A DNA stretch of 64,000 nucleotides, taken from NCBI GenBank assembly GCA_022483015.1, contig JAKVOB010000001.1, positions 1,760,902-1,824,901 on the forward strand, in the 5' to 3' direction. This DNA comes from Atopobiaceae bacterium. GTDB lineage: Bacteria; Actinomycetota; Coriobacteriia; Coriobacteriales; Atopobiaceae. How positions within the stretch are numbered: position 1 is the first letter of the stretch; each line of letters begins with the position of its first letter. This document shows positions 44,942-53,459 of the stretch, in pieces. The notes beneath the pieces were generated by a model, which worked only from the letters and a program-made list of their open reading frames with translations, had not been told where the DNA came from and ran no database searches. The translations under genes and the position numbers were made by a program.

Positions 44942-46130
44942 CTACCGCCTTCTGAACCTTCCCACCCTCGTAAGCCGTTCGGGCAGTGGTGGCGTCCGCC
45001 CCTCCACACGCTTGATGGCTCCCTCGGGACACGCTTCCAGGCATGCCCCACACGAGTCACAGCCGAACTCATCGATCATCGAGATGAACCCATCACGACC
45101 ATCGATGCATCCCTGGGGACAGGCATCGATGCAGTCACCACAGCCTTCGCAGAGCGAGGGGTCAACGTAGTATTTGAGGAAGGCCTTGCAAGCACCCGAC
45201 GGGCACGTCTTCTTGCGAAGGTGGGCCTCGACCTCGTCGGCAAACATGTCGAGCGCGCTCTGGGCGGGATGGCACGCGACCTGCCCGAGCGAGCAGAGCG
45301 TCGAGTGCGGCATCGCCTCGCAGAGCTCGCGGGCGACATCAAGGTCGGAGGCCTTGCCCCGCGCAAGCGTGACCGCCTTGAAGGTGGTCTCGAGCTGATA
45401 GAGGCCCTCGCGGCAGAACGTGCACGTTCCACAGCTCTTCTCGCGGAGAACTCCCACCTGCTCGCATACGGCCTGCACGACGCAGTCATCCTCGCCATAG
45501 GCACGGATGGTGCCGTCGCCGAGGGCCAGCGTCGCGGGAAGGGGCTCATCGAGGATCGTGGCCGGGTAGAGCGTGTGGTTGACACACAGGAAGCGAGCGT
45601 CAGCGGCAGGGACCACGTCTCGCAGCGACGTGCCGAAGGGGACGCAGGCCAGACCATCTGCCGTGACGACGACCGCCTGGGGACCTGACCCCACGAGCGC
45701 GTCAGCCATGGCGGCGAGGGTCACGAGGTGGACCTTCACGTCTCTCTCATGAGCGTGTGCGCTCACCATGTTGTTGACCTCGACCGTGACCTCGAACCCC
45801 GCCTTGCCGACAGCCTCGACGATGGGTGAGGAGACCTCCTGGCCTGCATCGGAGGGAAGGACGAGCAGGACCGAACCGGCCCCGCAGACCTTGCAGACAG
45901 CGATGATGCCAGCGGCCACACCATGGGGATTGAGGACTCGCGACCTCGGCGAGCCCTCCAGAGCAATCGGCATTATCGAGCGCAGCGACCACGACGTCCG
46001 CTTGGAACAGGTCGTCGGTGACCGGATGCGCGCTCGAACCTGCACAGAAGACACCGGATACACGCTCACGCACGTCTGATGCCGACATCTCGCTTACGAC
46101 CGCTGGTGCCTTGACATTGTCCTCAAGCAT
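44942..46130 (-). pseudogene. NuoF-like iron-sulfur protein with two C-terminal [4Fe-4S] sites, frameshifted
   Basis: The start ATG at 46130 overlaps the preceding stop. The first frame runs to ...VVVAALDNAD near 45967; one extra base at about 45964-45966 then shifts the frame, and the rest (LEGSPRSRVLNPHGVAAG onward) is intact to 44942. The joined protein of about 395 residues shows a reduced NuoF core, a SLBB-like stretch, the NADH-dehydrogenase Fe-S domain CGTCTFCREGLYQLE...C, and two ferredoxin motifs CEGCGDCIDACPQGC and CDSCGACLEACPEG. The glycine-rich GRGGAGFP FMN/NADH loop of NuoF is missing, as is the domain that carries it. It probably links electrons within the operon. The frameshift may be real or a sequencing error. 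Confidence 0.78.
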
Positions 46131-48268
46131 CACTCGCTCGCCTCCCCTGCGGAAACGCTCGTTTGCGGATAGTCGTTCCAGAGACGTGGGGGGTCTATCT
46201 GGAAGCGCAGCTCGCACTGGAGGCAACGACCCGCCTCGCATGCAGCGGTGGCCGGATCGAACACCTTCGACACAGCATCGAAGGAACGCACCCGCTCCCC
46301 TGCCGGAACCATCTGTTCGCTCTTTCTCTCCTGCGTAGCAAACCCCTCGATGCGACCGATACAGGGATTGGGCTCCTCGGCGTCCACGAGCGCCTCTGAG
46401 ATGTCGCCATCCCCTCCCAAGAAACGGTCGATCTGCGTCGCCGCCTCACGACCCGATGCGAGCGCGTCAATGACGAAGCTGATCCCTCGCACGGCATCGC
46501 CAGCCGCGAACAGGTTGTCGAAGCCCTTGACCTTGAGGGAGCTGGATTGGTCGGTAAGGGCGATGGTGTTCGAGCGGCCGTGCTCGATCCCGGCAGCCTC
46601 ATCGAAGTCCTCGCCTCGCTGCCCGACAGCGAACACCACCATGTCGACATCGAAGGTCCGCTCGGAGTCCTCCACCTCATCAAGCTCGAGACCCTGGGGG
46701 CCAAACGAGAAGCCGTTGATTCCCACGGTCCGGATGCCCGAGACATGACCATCCGTCGTAAGGACCTCGATGAAGCTCTTGGATGGGTGCACCTCGACAC
46801 CCTCCTCCTTTGCTTCCTCGATCTCATCGGGGGTGGCCTTCATCTGCTCGGCGCTCTCGAGGCAGGAGAGCACGACCGTCTCCGCTCCCATGCGCAGGAG
46901 GGTGCGCGCCGTGTCGAAGCCCACCGACCCACCTCCGATGACGAAGGCGTGCCTTCCGGTCGGGAGGGGATCGCCCTTGTTGACGCTCTCCATGTACTCG
47001 ATGGCAGTGCAGGTACCCGTGGCGTCGTTCCCAGGCATGCGCAGGCGCGTCCCCAGCGAGACCCCCGTGGAGACGAGCGCCGCATCATAGCGGGAGGCCA
47101 GCTCGGCCGGATTCGTGATCGGGCTGTCACAGTGGAGCTCCACGCCCGTCTCGAGGATGTCCGCGACCTCGGACTGGACGACGTCCTTGGGAAGCCTGAA
47201 CGCAGGAATCCCGTACTGCATATAGCCGCCAGCCTTGGGCTGGGCCTCGAAGACGTCGACGTGATGGCCCTTCTCGGCCAGGTAATAGGCTGCCGTCATA
47301 CCAGCAGGCCCCGCCCCTACGATGGCGACGCGCTTGTCGGTGGGAGGATCGTTACGCCGACGTCCCTTCCAGGCGGCCTCGTCGTCGGCCGAGGCCACAT
47401 AGCGCTTGACCTTACAGATCGATATCGGCTCGTTCACCCTGCCACGCCGGCAGTCACCCTCGCACCGGTGGTTGCAGACATGCCCGAGCACCCCTGGAAA
47501 CGTGAGCTTCTCGCGGATGACCGCATCGGCCTGTGCGGGCTTGCCCTCTGCCACGAGATGCACATAGCGAGGGATGTCGGTATGAGCGGGACAGGCATGC
47601 TGGCACGGGATGAGGGTGTCTCGCTTCTCCACCGCGTTATAGGTCTCTATGTCGCGGATGGACCCCGTGGGACAGACCTCGGCACAAGCACCGCAGAAAC
47701 GGCAGTCGGCATCGCAGAGCAGCTTGTCATGGAGCGTCCCCACGTAGACTTCCATGTCCTCGCGCTTGTTGTACTCGAGGACGCCTACTCCGCGGAGGTC
47801 CGCGCAAGCCCTCACGCATCGACCGCAGAGGACGCAGCGGCTCATGTCATGCAGGAAGAGGTTCTGCTCCTTGACGGGGATGTTCTTCTGGCGCTCATGC
47901 ATGCGCGTCGCTGAGACGCCCATGAGCTGGATGAGCGTCTGGAACTCACAGCTCCCATACTTGGGACAGACGGAGCAGTCGGCGGGATGGGCCGCGAGGA
48001 GGAGCTCCATGGCAAGGCGGCGGAGGTGGTTGACACGGTCGGTCGAGGTGCTGACCACCATGCCGTCCTTCGCCTCGAGCCTGCATGAGGGGACGGGGCC
48101 ATCCCCTCCCTCATATTCCACGATACAGAGCCGGCACGAGCCTAGGTCGGGAAGGTCACGATGATGGCAGAGGTGCGGGATGTAGATTCCGTTCTGAAGG
48201 GCAGCCTCGAGCACGCTGGTCCCTTCGCGCACATCGACCTTCGTGCCGTCGATGGATATGGAGGCCAT
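46130..48268 (-). CDS. NuoG-like iron-sulfur/GltD-like NAD(P)H oxidoreductase fusion
   Basis: A 712-residue cytoplasmic fusion. Residues about 1-215 resemble NuoG/HydA N-termini: a [2Fe-2S] domain (HLCHHRDLPDLGSCRLC), the His-Cys site HPADCSVCPKYGSC and two [4Fe-4S] sites CVLCGRCVRAC and CRFCGACAEVCPTG. From about 225 it is a GltD/NfnB-type domain: Fer4_20-like CQHACPAHTDIPRYVHLV, the FAD motif VAIVGAGPAGMTAAYYLAEK and the NAD(P) motif FVIGGGSVGFDTARTLLRMG. The extra C-terminal cysteines are CEAGRCLQC. Such fusions pass electrons between NAD(P)H and ferredoxin-like carriers. AAAGGAGAG precedes the ATG at 48268. Its stop overlaps the NuoF-like start, so the two are translationally coupled. Confidence 0.88.
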   Translation of the reverse strand: MASISIDGTKVDVREGTSVLEAALQNGIYIPHLCHHRDLPDLGSCRLCIVEYEGGDGPVPSCRLEAKDGMVVSTSTDRVNHLRRLAMELLLAAHPADCSVCPKYGSCEFQTLIQLMGVSATRMHERQKNIPVKEQNLFLHDMSRCVLCGRCVRACADLRGVGVLEYNKREDMEVYVGTLHDKLLCDADCRFCGACAEVCPTGSIRDIETYNAVEKRDTLIPCQHACPAHTDIPRYVHLVAEGKPAQADAVIREKLTFPGVLGHVCNHRCEGDCRRGRVNEPISICKVKRYVASADDEAAWKGRRRNDPPTDKRVAIVGAGPAGMTAAYYLAEKGHHVDVFEAQPKAGGYMQYGIPAFRLPKDVVQSEVADILETGVELHCDSPITNPAELASRYDAALVSTGVSLGTRLRMPGNDATGTCTAIEYMESVNKGDPLPTGRHAFVIGGGSVGFDTARTLLRMGAETVVLSCLESAEQMKATPDEIEEAKEEGVEVHPSKSFIEVLTTDGHVSGIRTVGINGFSFGPQGLELDEVEDSERTFDVDMVVFAVGQRGEDFDEAAGIEHGRSNTIALTDQSSSLKVKGFDNLFAAGDAVRGISFVIDALASGREAATQIDRFLGGDGDISEALVDAEEPNPCIGRIEGFATQERKSEQMVPAGERVRSFDAVSKVFDPATAACEAGRCLQCELRFQIDPPRLWNDYPQTSVSAGEASE

Positions 48269-48300
48269 GGTCTCTCCTTTCGGGTTACGTCGAGCTTCCA

Positions 48301-50334
48301 TCAGATGATTGCCATGGCAGCCTGATAGCCGCCATGGACCGCATCGGCCACCATGCCCGCCCTCGAGGAGTTGCCGACGTTCCACGTCTTGGCACCGCAG
48401 CGCTCGGCGGCAGCGACAAGGGTCGCGGCCTCCTTCGAGTTGGGCTCCATGCCGAAGGAGTAGAGGCAGGTATCCGCTTTGACGGTCACGCGCTCGCCAT
48501 CGCGGTCGCAGAGGATGCCACCGGAGACGAACCCAATCGGCGTCGTCGAGAGGTCTTGGACGATGCCTCTCTTGTCCATCTCGTCGAGAAGCGCGTTGCG
48601 GTAGTAGCCGAAGGTCTCGCGAGCGATCCGGGGCTTACGGACCACCATCGTGACCTCATGGCCGTGGCGCGCGAGATGGAGGCCGACCTCGCACGCGGTG
48701 AGCCCACCGCCCGCGATCGCGACCGTATGACCGATCTCGTCCATGTGGTAATAGACATCGGAGGCGTTGAGCACGCCATCTATCCCGGGCATGTCAGGTA
48801 TCCTGTTGTGCGCGCCGACCGCGACTATCACGGCATCTGGGGCCATGCCCTTGATGAGGTCCTCGTCGGCCACGGTGTCGAGCATGACCTTTGCGCCGCT
48901 CCTGCCAAGGTCGGCGACGATGACTTCCATGGCCGCGTGGAGGTCGACCTTGTCCTCGTCATGCTCGGTGAACAGGAGCTCTCCCCCGAGCCTGGGACCG
49001 GCCTCAACGAGCGTCACGTCATGGCCGCGCTCACAAGCCGTGATGGCAGCCTGCATGCCACCGACGCCCCCACCGATCACGAGGACCTTCCGACGTCCCT
49101 CGGGAACGGGGAGGCGGTCGGGATAGAACCCGAAGCCGGTCTTGGGATTGATCGAGCAGCTCCCCATGGCCGCAGGGCTATAGACCTCGCCGGCAGCCTC
49201 GGGACCGATCTGGTCCCAGAGCGGGATGTCGGTGGGATGCTCGCAGAAGCCGGGATAGCAGTGGAAGCATCTCACGCACCGGCGAATCTCGTCCTCATGC
49301 CCCTCGAGCGTCTTGTTGGGGAGGTCGGGGTCGGCGAAGCACTGGCGTGCGAACTCGACGAAGTCGGCCTTGCCCTCGGCGATGACCTTCTCGGCAAGCT
49401 CGGGGCCGTTGAACCCACCGATGGTGGCCACGTAGGACTTGCTCACGGCAGCCTTGACCTTCGCGGCATACTCCACGTTGAGGCCATGGGGCTTGAAGAG
49501 GTCGGAGAAGGTCTTGGTCTGGTTCCCGAGCCATTTGAGGCCGTTGGACACCTGGATGATGTCGACCATGCCGTCGATCTGCTTGCAGAAGCCCACCGTG
49601 TCATCGATGGTCATACCTCCAGGCACGCCGTCCTCCGCCGAGAAGCGCAGCTCGATGACACCGTCGTCTCCGATGCCTGCACGGCAGGCCTCGATGACCA
49701 TCTTGGGGAACCGACTCCGGTTCTCGATGGAACCGCCGAACTCGTCACTGCGATGGTTGGTCCAGGGTGACACATACTGTTGGAGGAGGAAGCCATGGCC
49801 GCCGTGGAGCAGGACGCCGTCGAATCCGCACTCCTTCGCGAAGCGCGATGCCGTATAGAAGTCCTTGCAGACCTTCTCCATCATCTGACGGTCCATGGCA
49901 TAGACCTTCTGGCCATCCTCGCGCACGACATCACAGGGCCCCCAGGGAGCAGGGGATTCCTCCGCGCGCGAGCCCTCGTGCGAGAACTCGAAGTACGCCA
50001 AGGCACCACCAGCCTTGATGCGGTCCGCATACTCCTTGCAGACGTCGAAGTCGCTGCCATAGAAATGGGTCATGTCGATGGCTCGCTCCTGGAAGAGCGT
50101 ACGCCCCTCGTCGAAGTTGAGCGGCATCTCACCCGTCGACACGCAAGCGAAGCCACCCTTGGCACGGCCCTCCACCATGCGATAGATGTTCTCCTTGATC
50201 TCGGGGATGAAGTAGCTCGCGTGCACGAACATCGTCGGTGCAGCGATCAGGCGGTTCTTGTAGACCTTTCCCCTGATGGTGATTGGGCTGAAGAGGTTGG
50301 GATACCTGATCTCGCCTGGCTTCTTCTCGGTCAA
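48301..50334 (-). CDS. Old-Yellow-Enzyme-type enoate reductase (FMN, [4Fe-4S], FAD)
   Basis: A 677-residue enzyme of the 2-enoate/2,4-dienoyl-CoA reductase family (like cinnamate reductase FldZ or BaiCD). The N-terminal FMN barrel has YPNLFSPITIRGKVYKNRL, HGGHGFLLQQYVSPWTNHRS and DEFGGSIENRSRFP; the linker has CVRCFHCYPGFC for a [4Fe-4S] cluster; the C-terminal half binds FAD/NAD via VLVIGGGVGGMQAAITACER. These enzymes hydrogenate activated C=C bonds. The start is TTG 50334, 6 bases after AAAGGA, and overlaps the TGA of the upstream TetR gene, so regulator and enzyme are coupled. The physiological substrate is unknown; aromatic acrylates or polyphenol aglycones are candidates from context. 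Confidence 0.88.
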   Translation of the reverse strand: MTEKKPGEIRYPNLFSPITIRGKVYKNRLIAAPTMFVHASYFIPEIKENIYRMVEGRAKGGFACVSTGEMPLNFDEGRTLFQERAIDMTHFYGSDFDVCKEYADRIKAGGALAYFEFSHEGSRAEESPAPWGPCDVVREDGQKVYAMDRQMMEKVCKDFYTASRFAKECGFDGVLLHGGHGFLLQQYVSPWTNHRSDEFGGSIENRSRFPKMVIEACRAGIGDDGVIELRFSAEDGVPGGMTIDDTVGFCKQIDGMVDIIQVSNGLKWLGNQTKTFSDLFKPHGLNVEYAAKVKAAVSKSYVATIGGFNGPELAEKVIAEGKADFVEFARQCFADPDLPNKTLEGHEDEIRRCVRCFHCYPGFCEHPTDIPLWDQIGPEAAGEVYSPAAMGSCSINPKTGFGFYPDRLPVPEGRRKVLVIGGGVGGMQAAITACERGHDVTLVEAGPRLGGELLFTEHDEDKVDLHAAMEVIVADLGRSGAKVMLDTVADEDLIKGMAPDAVIVAVGAHNRIPDMPGIDGVLNASDVYYHMDEIGHTVAIAGGGLTACEVGLHLARHGHEVTMVVRKPRIARETFGYYRNALLDEMDKRGIVQDLSTTPIGFVSGGILCDRDGERVTVKADTCLYSFGMEPNSKEAATLVAAAERCGAKTWNVGNSSRAGMVADAVHGGYQAAMAII

Positions 50335-51080
50335 AGCGATTCCTTTCGTGTGAACGGCTCGACATGGTCTTTTCTGATGGACGCTGTGCACGTTCGACTG
50401 GCGGGGTGGGTCGCGCGGGGTGCCCTCGCACGGGCCCTCCCCTCCCTTGCCTTCCCGACGCACGGGGAGCGATGGCCGGCCGGAGCGGCCGCCTCGCCTA
50501 GGAAGAAGGGCGCGTAGTAGAGACGGTTGAGAGCAGCCGCCACCACGCGGGGCTCTATGTCCGGCCTCTCGGCGAGCCAGAACTGGATGAGGCTGTGGTG
50601 GCCGGCGAGCATGAAGGCCAGGTAGAGGTCCCGCTCGTCGCCAGGCCCGAGCACCTCGCCCAGGCGGTCGGAGAAGTAGTCGCGCATGAAGGCCGTCGCC
50701 TTGTGCCGGAACGTGGGGTCCCCATGGGGCCCGTTCAGGGCGATGACCTGCTCCCTGTGGGACATGAGCACGTCCATGCGCGCGACCATGGAGGCCGTGG
50801 GCTCGAGCTCTGACTCCGAGAAGCGCGCCTTCAGGGCGACGTCGTTGATGGCGCGCATGTTGTCGAGGAGGTCGTCCTCGAAGGTCTTCACCACGTCGTC
50901 GACGTTGTCGAAGTGCCGGTAGAACGTGGAGCGCGACACCTTGGCCTGACGAAGCACATCGGCCACCCTGATCCTCGGGATGTCGTCCGTCCGCATGAGC
51001 TCGAACACGGCATCGGTGACCCGGGCGTCGACGGGGTCGCCTGGCTCGAAGTCGCCCATCCTCCTACCACCGTCCGCCAT
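50331..51080 (-). CDS. TetR-family regulator, copy A, with unusual C-terminal extension
   Basis: A 249-residue TetR protein. It has the helix-turn-helix VADVLRQAKVSRSTFYRHFD and a helical ligand domain up to ALNRLYYAPFF. Up to there it is almost identical to copy B at 63152-63784. After that it carries about 55 residues rich in Arg, Ala and Pro that do not look like a folded domain and have no counterpart in copy B. Its TGA overlaps the TTG start of the reductase, making it the first gene of the reductase operon and probably its regulator. ATG 51080 follows GGGGGA by 6 bases; the upstream DNA differs from that of copy B. Confidence 0.88.
   Translation of the reverse strand: MADGGRRMGDFEPGDPVDARVTDAVFELMRTDDIPRIRVADVLRQAKVSRSTFYRHFDNVDDVVKTFEDDLLDNMRAINDVALKARFSESELEPTASMVARMDVLMSHREQVIALNGPHGDPTFRHKATAFMRDYFSDRLGEVLGPGDERDLYLAFMLAGHHSLIQFWLAERPDIEPRVVAAALNRLYYAPFFLGEAAAPAGHRSPCVGKAREGRARARAPRATHPASRTCTASIRKDHVEPFTRKESL
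50500..51080. repeat. 581-bp direct repeat, copy A (TetR coding region)
   Basis: It aligns without gaps to 63204-63784 (offset 12,704). I count about seven differences, roughly 99% identity. Similarity stops at the start codon on one side and a few codons before the copy-B stop on the other. Confidence 0.93.
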
Positions 51081-51179
51081 AGGAATCCCCCAAGCATGTA
51101 GAGGTTTATACCTAAGAACAGCCCAACACGCAGGGAACCGGGCACCAGGCGCCGCCGAAGCCCCTCCTGGCCCTGGCAG

Positions 51180-51833
51180 CTATTCGTTGAACGTTCTCAC
51201 GCTGAACGTCCCGTCCTCGTATCCCAGCGAGGTGACGCCTGCGTTGTTGATCTCCTGGAAGACGTTGATCGTCGGATCGATGGTGTGGACGATATGGCGA
51301 ATCGTGTTCCCATGGGTGACGATGAGCAGGTTTGCCTGATCGGGAAGGGACTCGTCGTTCACCACGCTCGTGAGGCCGCCCTCGACACGGTCCCAGAACT
51401 CCTGGTAGCTCTCCGCGTCGCCCGTGGGGTCCGTGTGCTTGAAGGCATCCGTCATCTCCTCGAGCGTCAGGCTCTTGAACAGCTCCGACGCCGGGATACC
51501 CACGGTCTTGGCAACCGCCTCGTAGGCGACGTCGTTCACGGTCCCCTCGAAGCTCCCGAAGAAGGTCTCCCGGAACTCCTTGCGAGGCAGGACCTGCATG
51601 CCCTCCCCGTAGTCGTTCCCGGCGAGGATGATCTCGGCCGTGCGGATGGTCCTGCCGAGGTCGCTGGCATAGACCTTGTCGAACCTGACGCCAGACAGAC
51701 GCTGAGCCGCCTCACGGGCGACGGCCTCGCCATCCTCGGTGAGGGGTGCGTCGCACCATCCCTGCATCTTCTGATACTTGTTCAGGATCGTCTTCCCGTG
51801 CCTCATCAGATAGATCGTCACGCTGGTACCCAT
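51180..51833 (-). CDS. Histidine phosphatase family protein
   Basis: A 217-residue phosphoglycerate-mutase-like phosphatase. The catalytic RHG is in IYLMRHGKTILN (His about 12), ASDLGRTIRTAE gives the second Arg, and LLIVTHGNTIRHI supplies the second His. The Glu acid is in KEFRETFFGSFEG. The substrate is unknown; many members remove phosphate from sugar phosphates or nucleotides. GGAGGTG precedes the ATG. It lies between the glycoside operon (after a hairpin) and the TetR copy A gene, same strand, and may be transcribed with either. Confidence 0.88.
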   Translation of the reverse strand: MGTSVTIYLMRHGKTILNKYQKMQGWCDAPLTEDGEAVAREAAQRLSGVRFDKVYASDLGRTIRTAEIILAGNDYGEGMQVLPRKEFRETFFGSFEGTVNDVAYEAVAKTVGIPASELFKSLTLEEMTDAFKHTDPTGDAESYQEFWDRVEGGLTSVVNDESLPDQANLLIVTHGNTIRHIVHTIDPTINVFQEINNAGVTSLGYEDGTFSVRTFNE

Positions 51834-51893
51834 GGCACCTCCGTTTGCTCCGGTTTGCCCTTGATGGTATCGGACTCAGGCGACACGGCCTTG

Positions 51894-51928
51894 CACCTGC
51901 GGGGCTACCAGGAGGCGCCCCGCAGGTG
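51894..51928 (-). terminator. Hairpin at the end of the glycoside-cleavage operon
   Basis: CACCTGCGGGGC (51894-51905) pairs perfectly with GCCCCGCAGGTG (51917-51928), a 12-bp stem with an 11-nt loop, 49 bp after the stop at 51977. It lacks a U-run, so it is probably a partial or Rho-aided terminator. Confidence 0.6.
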
Positions 51929-51976
51929 ACGGACTTGGCCCTGCCGCTCTCACGACGACGTACGTAGGACCTTGTC

Positions 51977-52954
51977 CTACTTGTTCAGGTACTTCCGCAT
52001 CATGGCGAGGTGACGACGGACCTGCTCGACCGTATCCGGGGCGGTGTGGTTCTCGCACTCGGAGACGATGTAGCCCTCGTAGTCAGAGTCTGCGACGACC
52101 GGCAGGATCTGCTCATAGGGAATCGAGGCCTCGTGGAGGTCCTCATACATGTAATGGAACTTGCCGTGCATGTGGAAGCAGTAGGGCATGATCTCCTTGA
52201 GGCCCTCGAGCTCCTTGTTGCAGTCCTTGCGGAACTGCACGAAGCCATACATCCCCTGGAGTGCGGAGAGGCAGGCGGCATTCGCACCCTCCTTGACGAG
52301 GCGATCGTTCGCCTCCTCGAGGGAAACGCCGTCGAGGCGCATCTGCTTGGCCTCCTCGAGCTGCTCCACGGGGGTACCCGCTGCGAGCGCCTCGTCCCAT
52401 GCCGGCTTGTTGGGCTTGGTCGCGAAGAGACCGAAGTCGGGCACGAACCCGATGTAGTGGGAGCCTGACTTCTCGATCGCCTCACGATAGGCAAGGATGG
52501 CGGGCGTGTAGGGGGTCTCGGGGTTATGGATCTCGATGCCCACCTTGACGTTGTACTCCTCCGCATAGGGAGCGAGCCTGGCGAGGGCGTCGGCACTCAG
52601 GAGGTACTGCTCGCGCATGACCTTGCAGCCCATCTTGTTGGCCTGGATGACGTCGTTGATGGCCATGGCGAGCATCTCGTCCTCGGTGAGGTTCCTGTCG
52701 CCACGAAGCCCACGGTCCATGTTCGCCGAGTAGCACACAGGCTCGATGTCGTAGTGACGGCACATGGCGGTGATCTCACCGAGGAACTTGTCGCTCACGT
52801 AGGGATAGGACGGAATCATCTGGGTGGCGACGATCTCGAAGCCCTCGGCGCCAGCCTCCTTGGCATGACGGATGCAGTCCTCGAGGTCGAACTCGCCCGT
52901 GCACCACTGCCTCGTGTAGCAAAAGAGGGTTATTCCAAGCTTGATGTTACTCAT
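51977..52954 (-). CDS. Sugar-phosphate isomerase/epimerase-fold protein, DgpC/CarC-like deglycosidase alpha subunit
   Basis: A 325-residue TIM-barrel protein of the AP-endonuclease-2/xylose-isomerase-like superfamily. Likely metal ligands appear in the usual order: Glu in VGIEIHNPE, Asp in GFVPDFGLF, His in CFHMHGKFHY and Glu in YIVSECENH. The next gene upstream encodes a DUF6379 protein and overlaps it by 8 bp. This pair matches the alpha/beta subunits of C-glycoside deglycosidases, which cleave 3-keto-C-glycosides made by a Gfo/Idh/MocA oxidase (here 53460). Related pairs may act on O-glycosides, so bond type is open. The start at 52954 lies within the preceding gene's last codons. Confidence 0.8.
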   Translation of the reverse strand: MSNIKLGITLFCYTRQWCTGEFDLEDCIRHAKEAGAEGFEIVATQMIPSYPYVSDKFLGEITAMCRHYDIEPVCYSANMDRGLRGDRNLTEDEMLAMAINDVIQANKMGCKVMREQYLLSADALARLAPYAEEYNVKVGIEIHNPETPYTPAILAYREAIEKSGSHYIGFVPDFGLFATKPNKPAWDEALAAGTPVEQLEEAKQMRLDGVSLEEANDRLVKEGANAACLSALQGMYGFVQFRKDCNKELEGLKEIMPYCFHMHGKFHYMYEDLHEASIPYEQILPVVADSDYEGYIVSECENHTAPDTVEQVRRHLAMMRKYLNK

Positions 52955-53396
52955 TTGTCACCGTCTCCTCATGCTCCATGACGAGCGTCTTCTTGTCGCA
53001 GCCATCGACGGGCATATAGTCCGTGTCACTGATGGGCATGTACGGGGAATGGAACATCAGCTTGAGGTCGAACTCATGCTCGCCATCACTGATGCTGCCG
53101 GGCTGGATGACCTTGATGGTCGCAGGGTCCGTGACGCACCAGAACTCGCTCACGAGGTCATGGAGCTGGCTGATGCCGAACTCCTTGCCGTTGAGGCAGA
53201 ACATGATCCTCTCGTTGTCGACCACCTTGCCGTCGACCTTGAGCTCGAACTCGTCGATGACGGAGAGGAAGTGACCACGGTAATAGCTCAGGCGGATGTC
53301 GAACTGGTACCCCGCCTTCTTGCCGTCCAGGTAGAAGTGCCTCAGGGTGCCATCACGGAGGACATCCGTGAAGTTGATCCTCATTGCATATGCCAT
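52947..53396 (-). CDS. DUF6379 protein, C-glycoside deglycosidase beta subunit-like (DgpB/CarB)
   Basis: A 149-residue beta-sandwich-type protein. Segments such as GYQFDIRLSYYRGHFLSVID, ELKVDGKVV, FGISQLHDL and IKVIQPGSISDGEHEFDLKL fit the DUF6379/C-glycoside deglycosidase beta-subunit family, in which the small subunit completes the active site of the barrel subunit. The overlap with the alpha-subunit gene and shared strand support a complex. ATG 53396 follows AAAGGGG by 6 bases; MRINF at 53384 is an alternative. A strong hairpin separates it from the upstream oxidoreductase gene. Confidence 0.82.
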   Translation of the reverse strand: MAYAMRINFTDVLRDGTLRHFYLDGKKAGYQFDIRLSYYRGHFLSVIDEFELKVDGKVVDNERIMFCLNGKEFGISQLHDLVSEFWCVTDPATIKVIQPGSISDGEHEFDLKLMFHSPYMPISDTDYMPVDGCDKKTLVMEHEETVTNE

Positions 53397-53419
53397 ACGT
53401 TGCCCCTTTCTTGGGTAAG

Positions 53420-53453
53420 CTGGCCTAGGCCCGGTTCTCCGGACCTAGGCCAG
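53420..53453 (-). promoter_or_regulatory. Intra-operon hairpin before the beta subunit gene
   Basis: CTGGCCTAGG pairs with CCTAGGCCAG (10 bp), extended inside by CCGG/CCGG around an AGAA loop on the minus strand. It lies in the 63-bp gap between the DgpA-like and DgpB-like genes. No U-tract follows, suggesting mRNA processing, stability control or attenuation. Confidence 0.6.
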
Positions 53454-53459
53454 GTGCCA

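Noticed and set aside
46547-49770. Long plus-strand frames opposite the reductase operon
   Set aside because: They are shadows of the NuoG/GltD and OYE genes, lacking ribosome sites and recognisable motifs.
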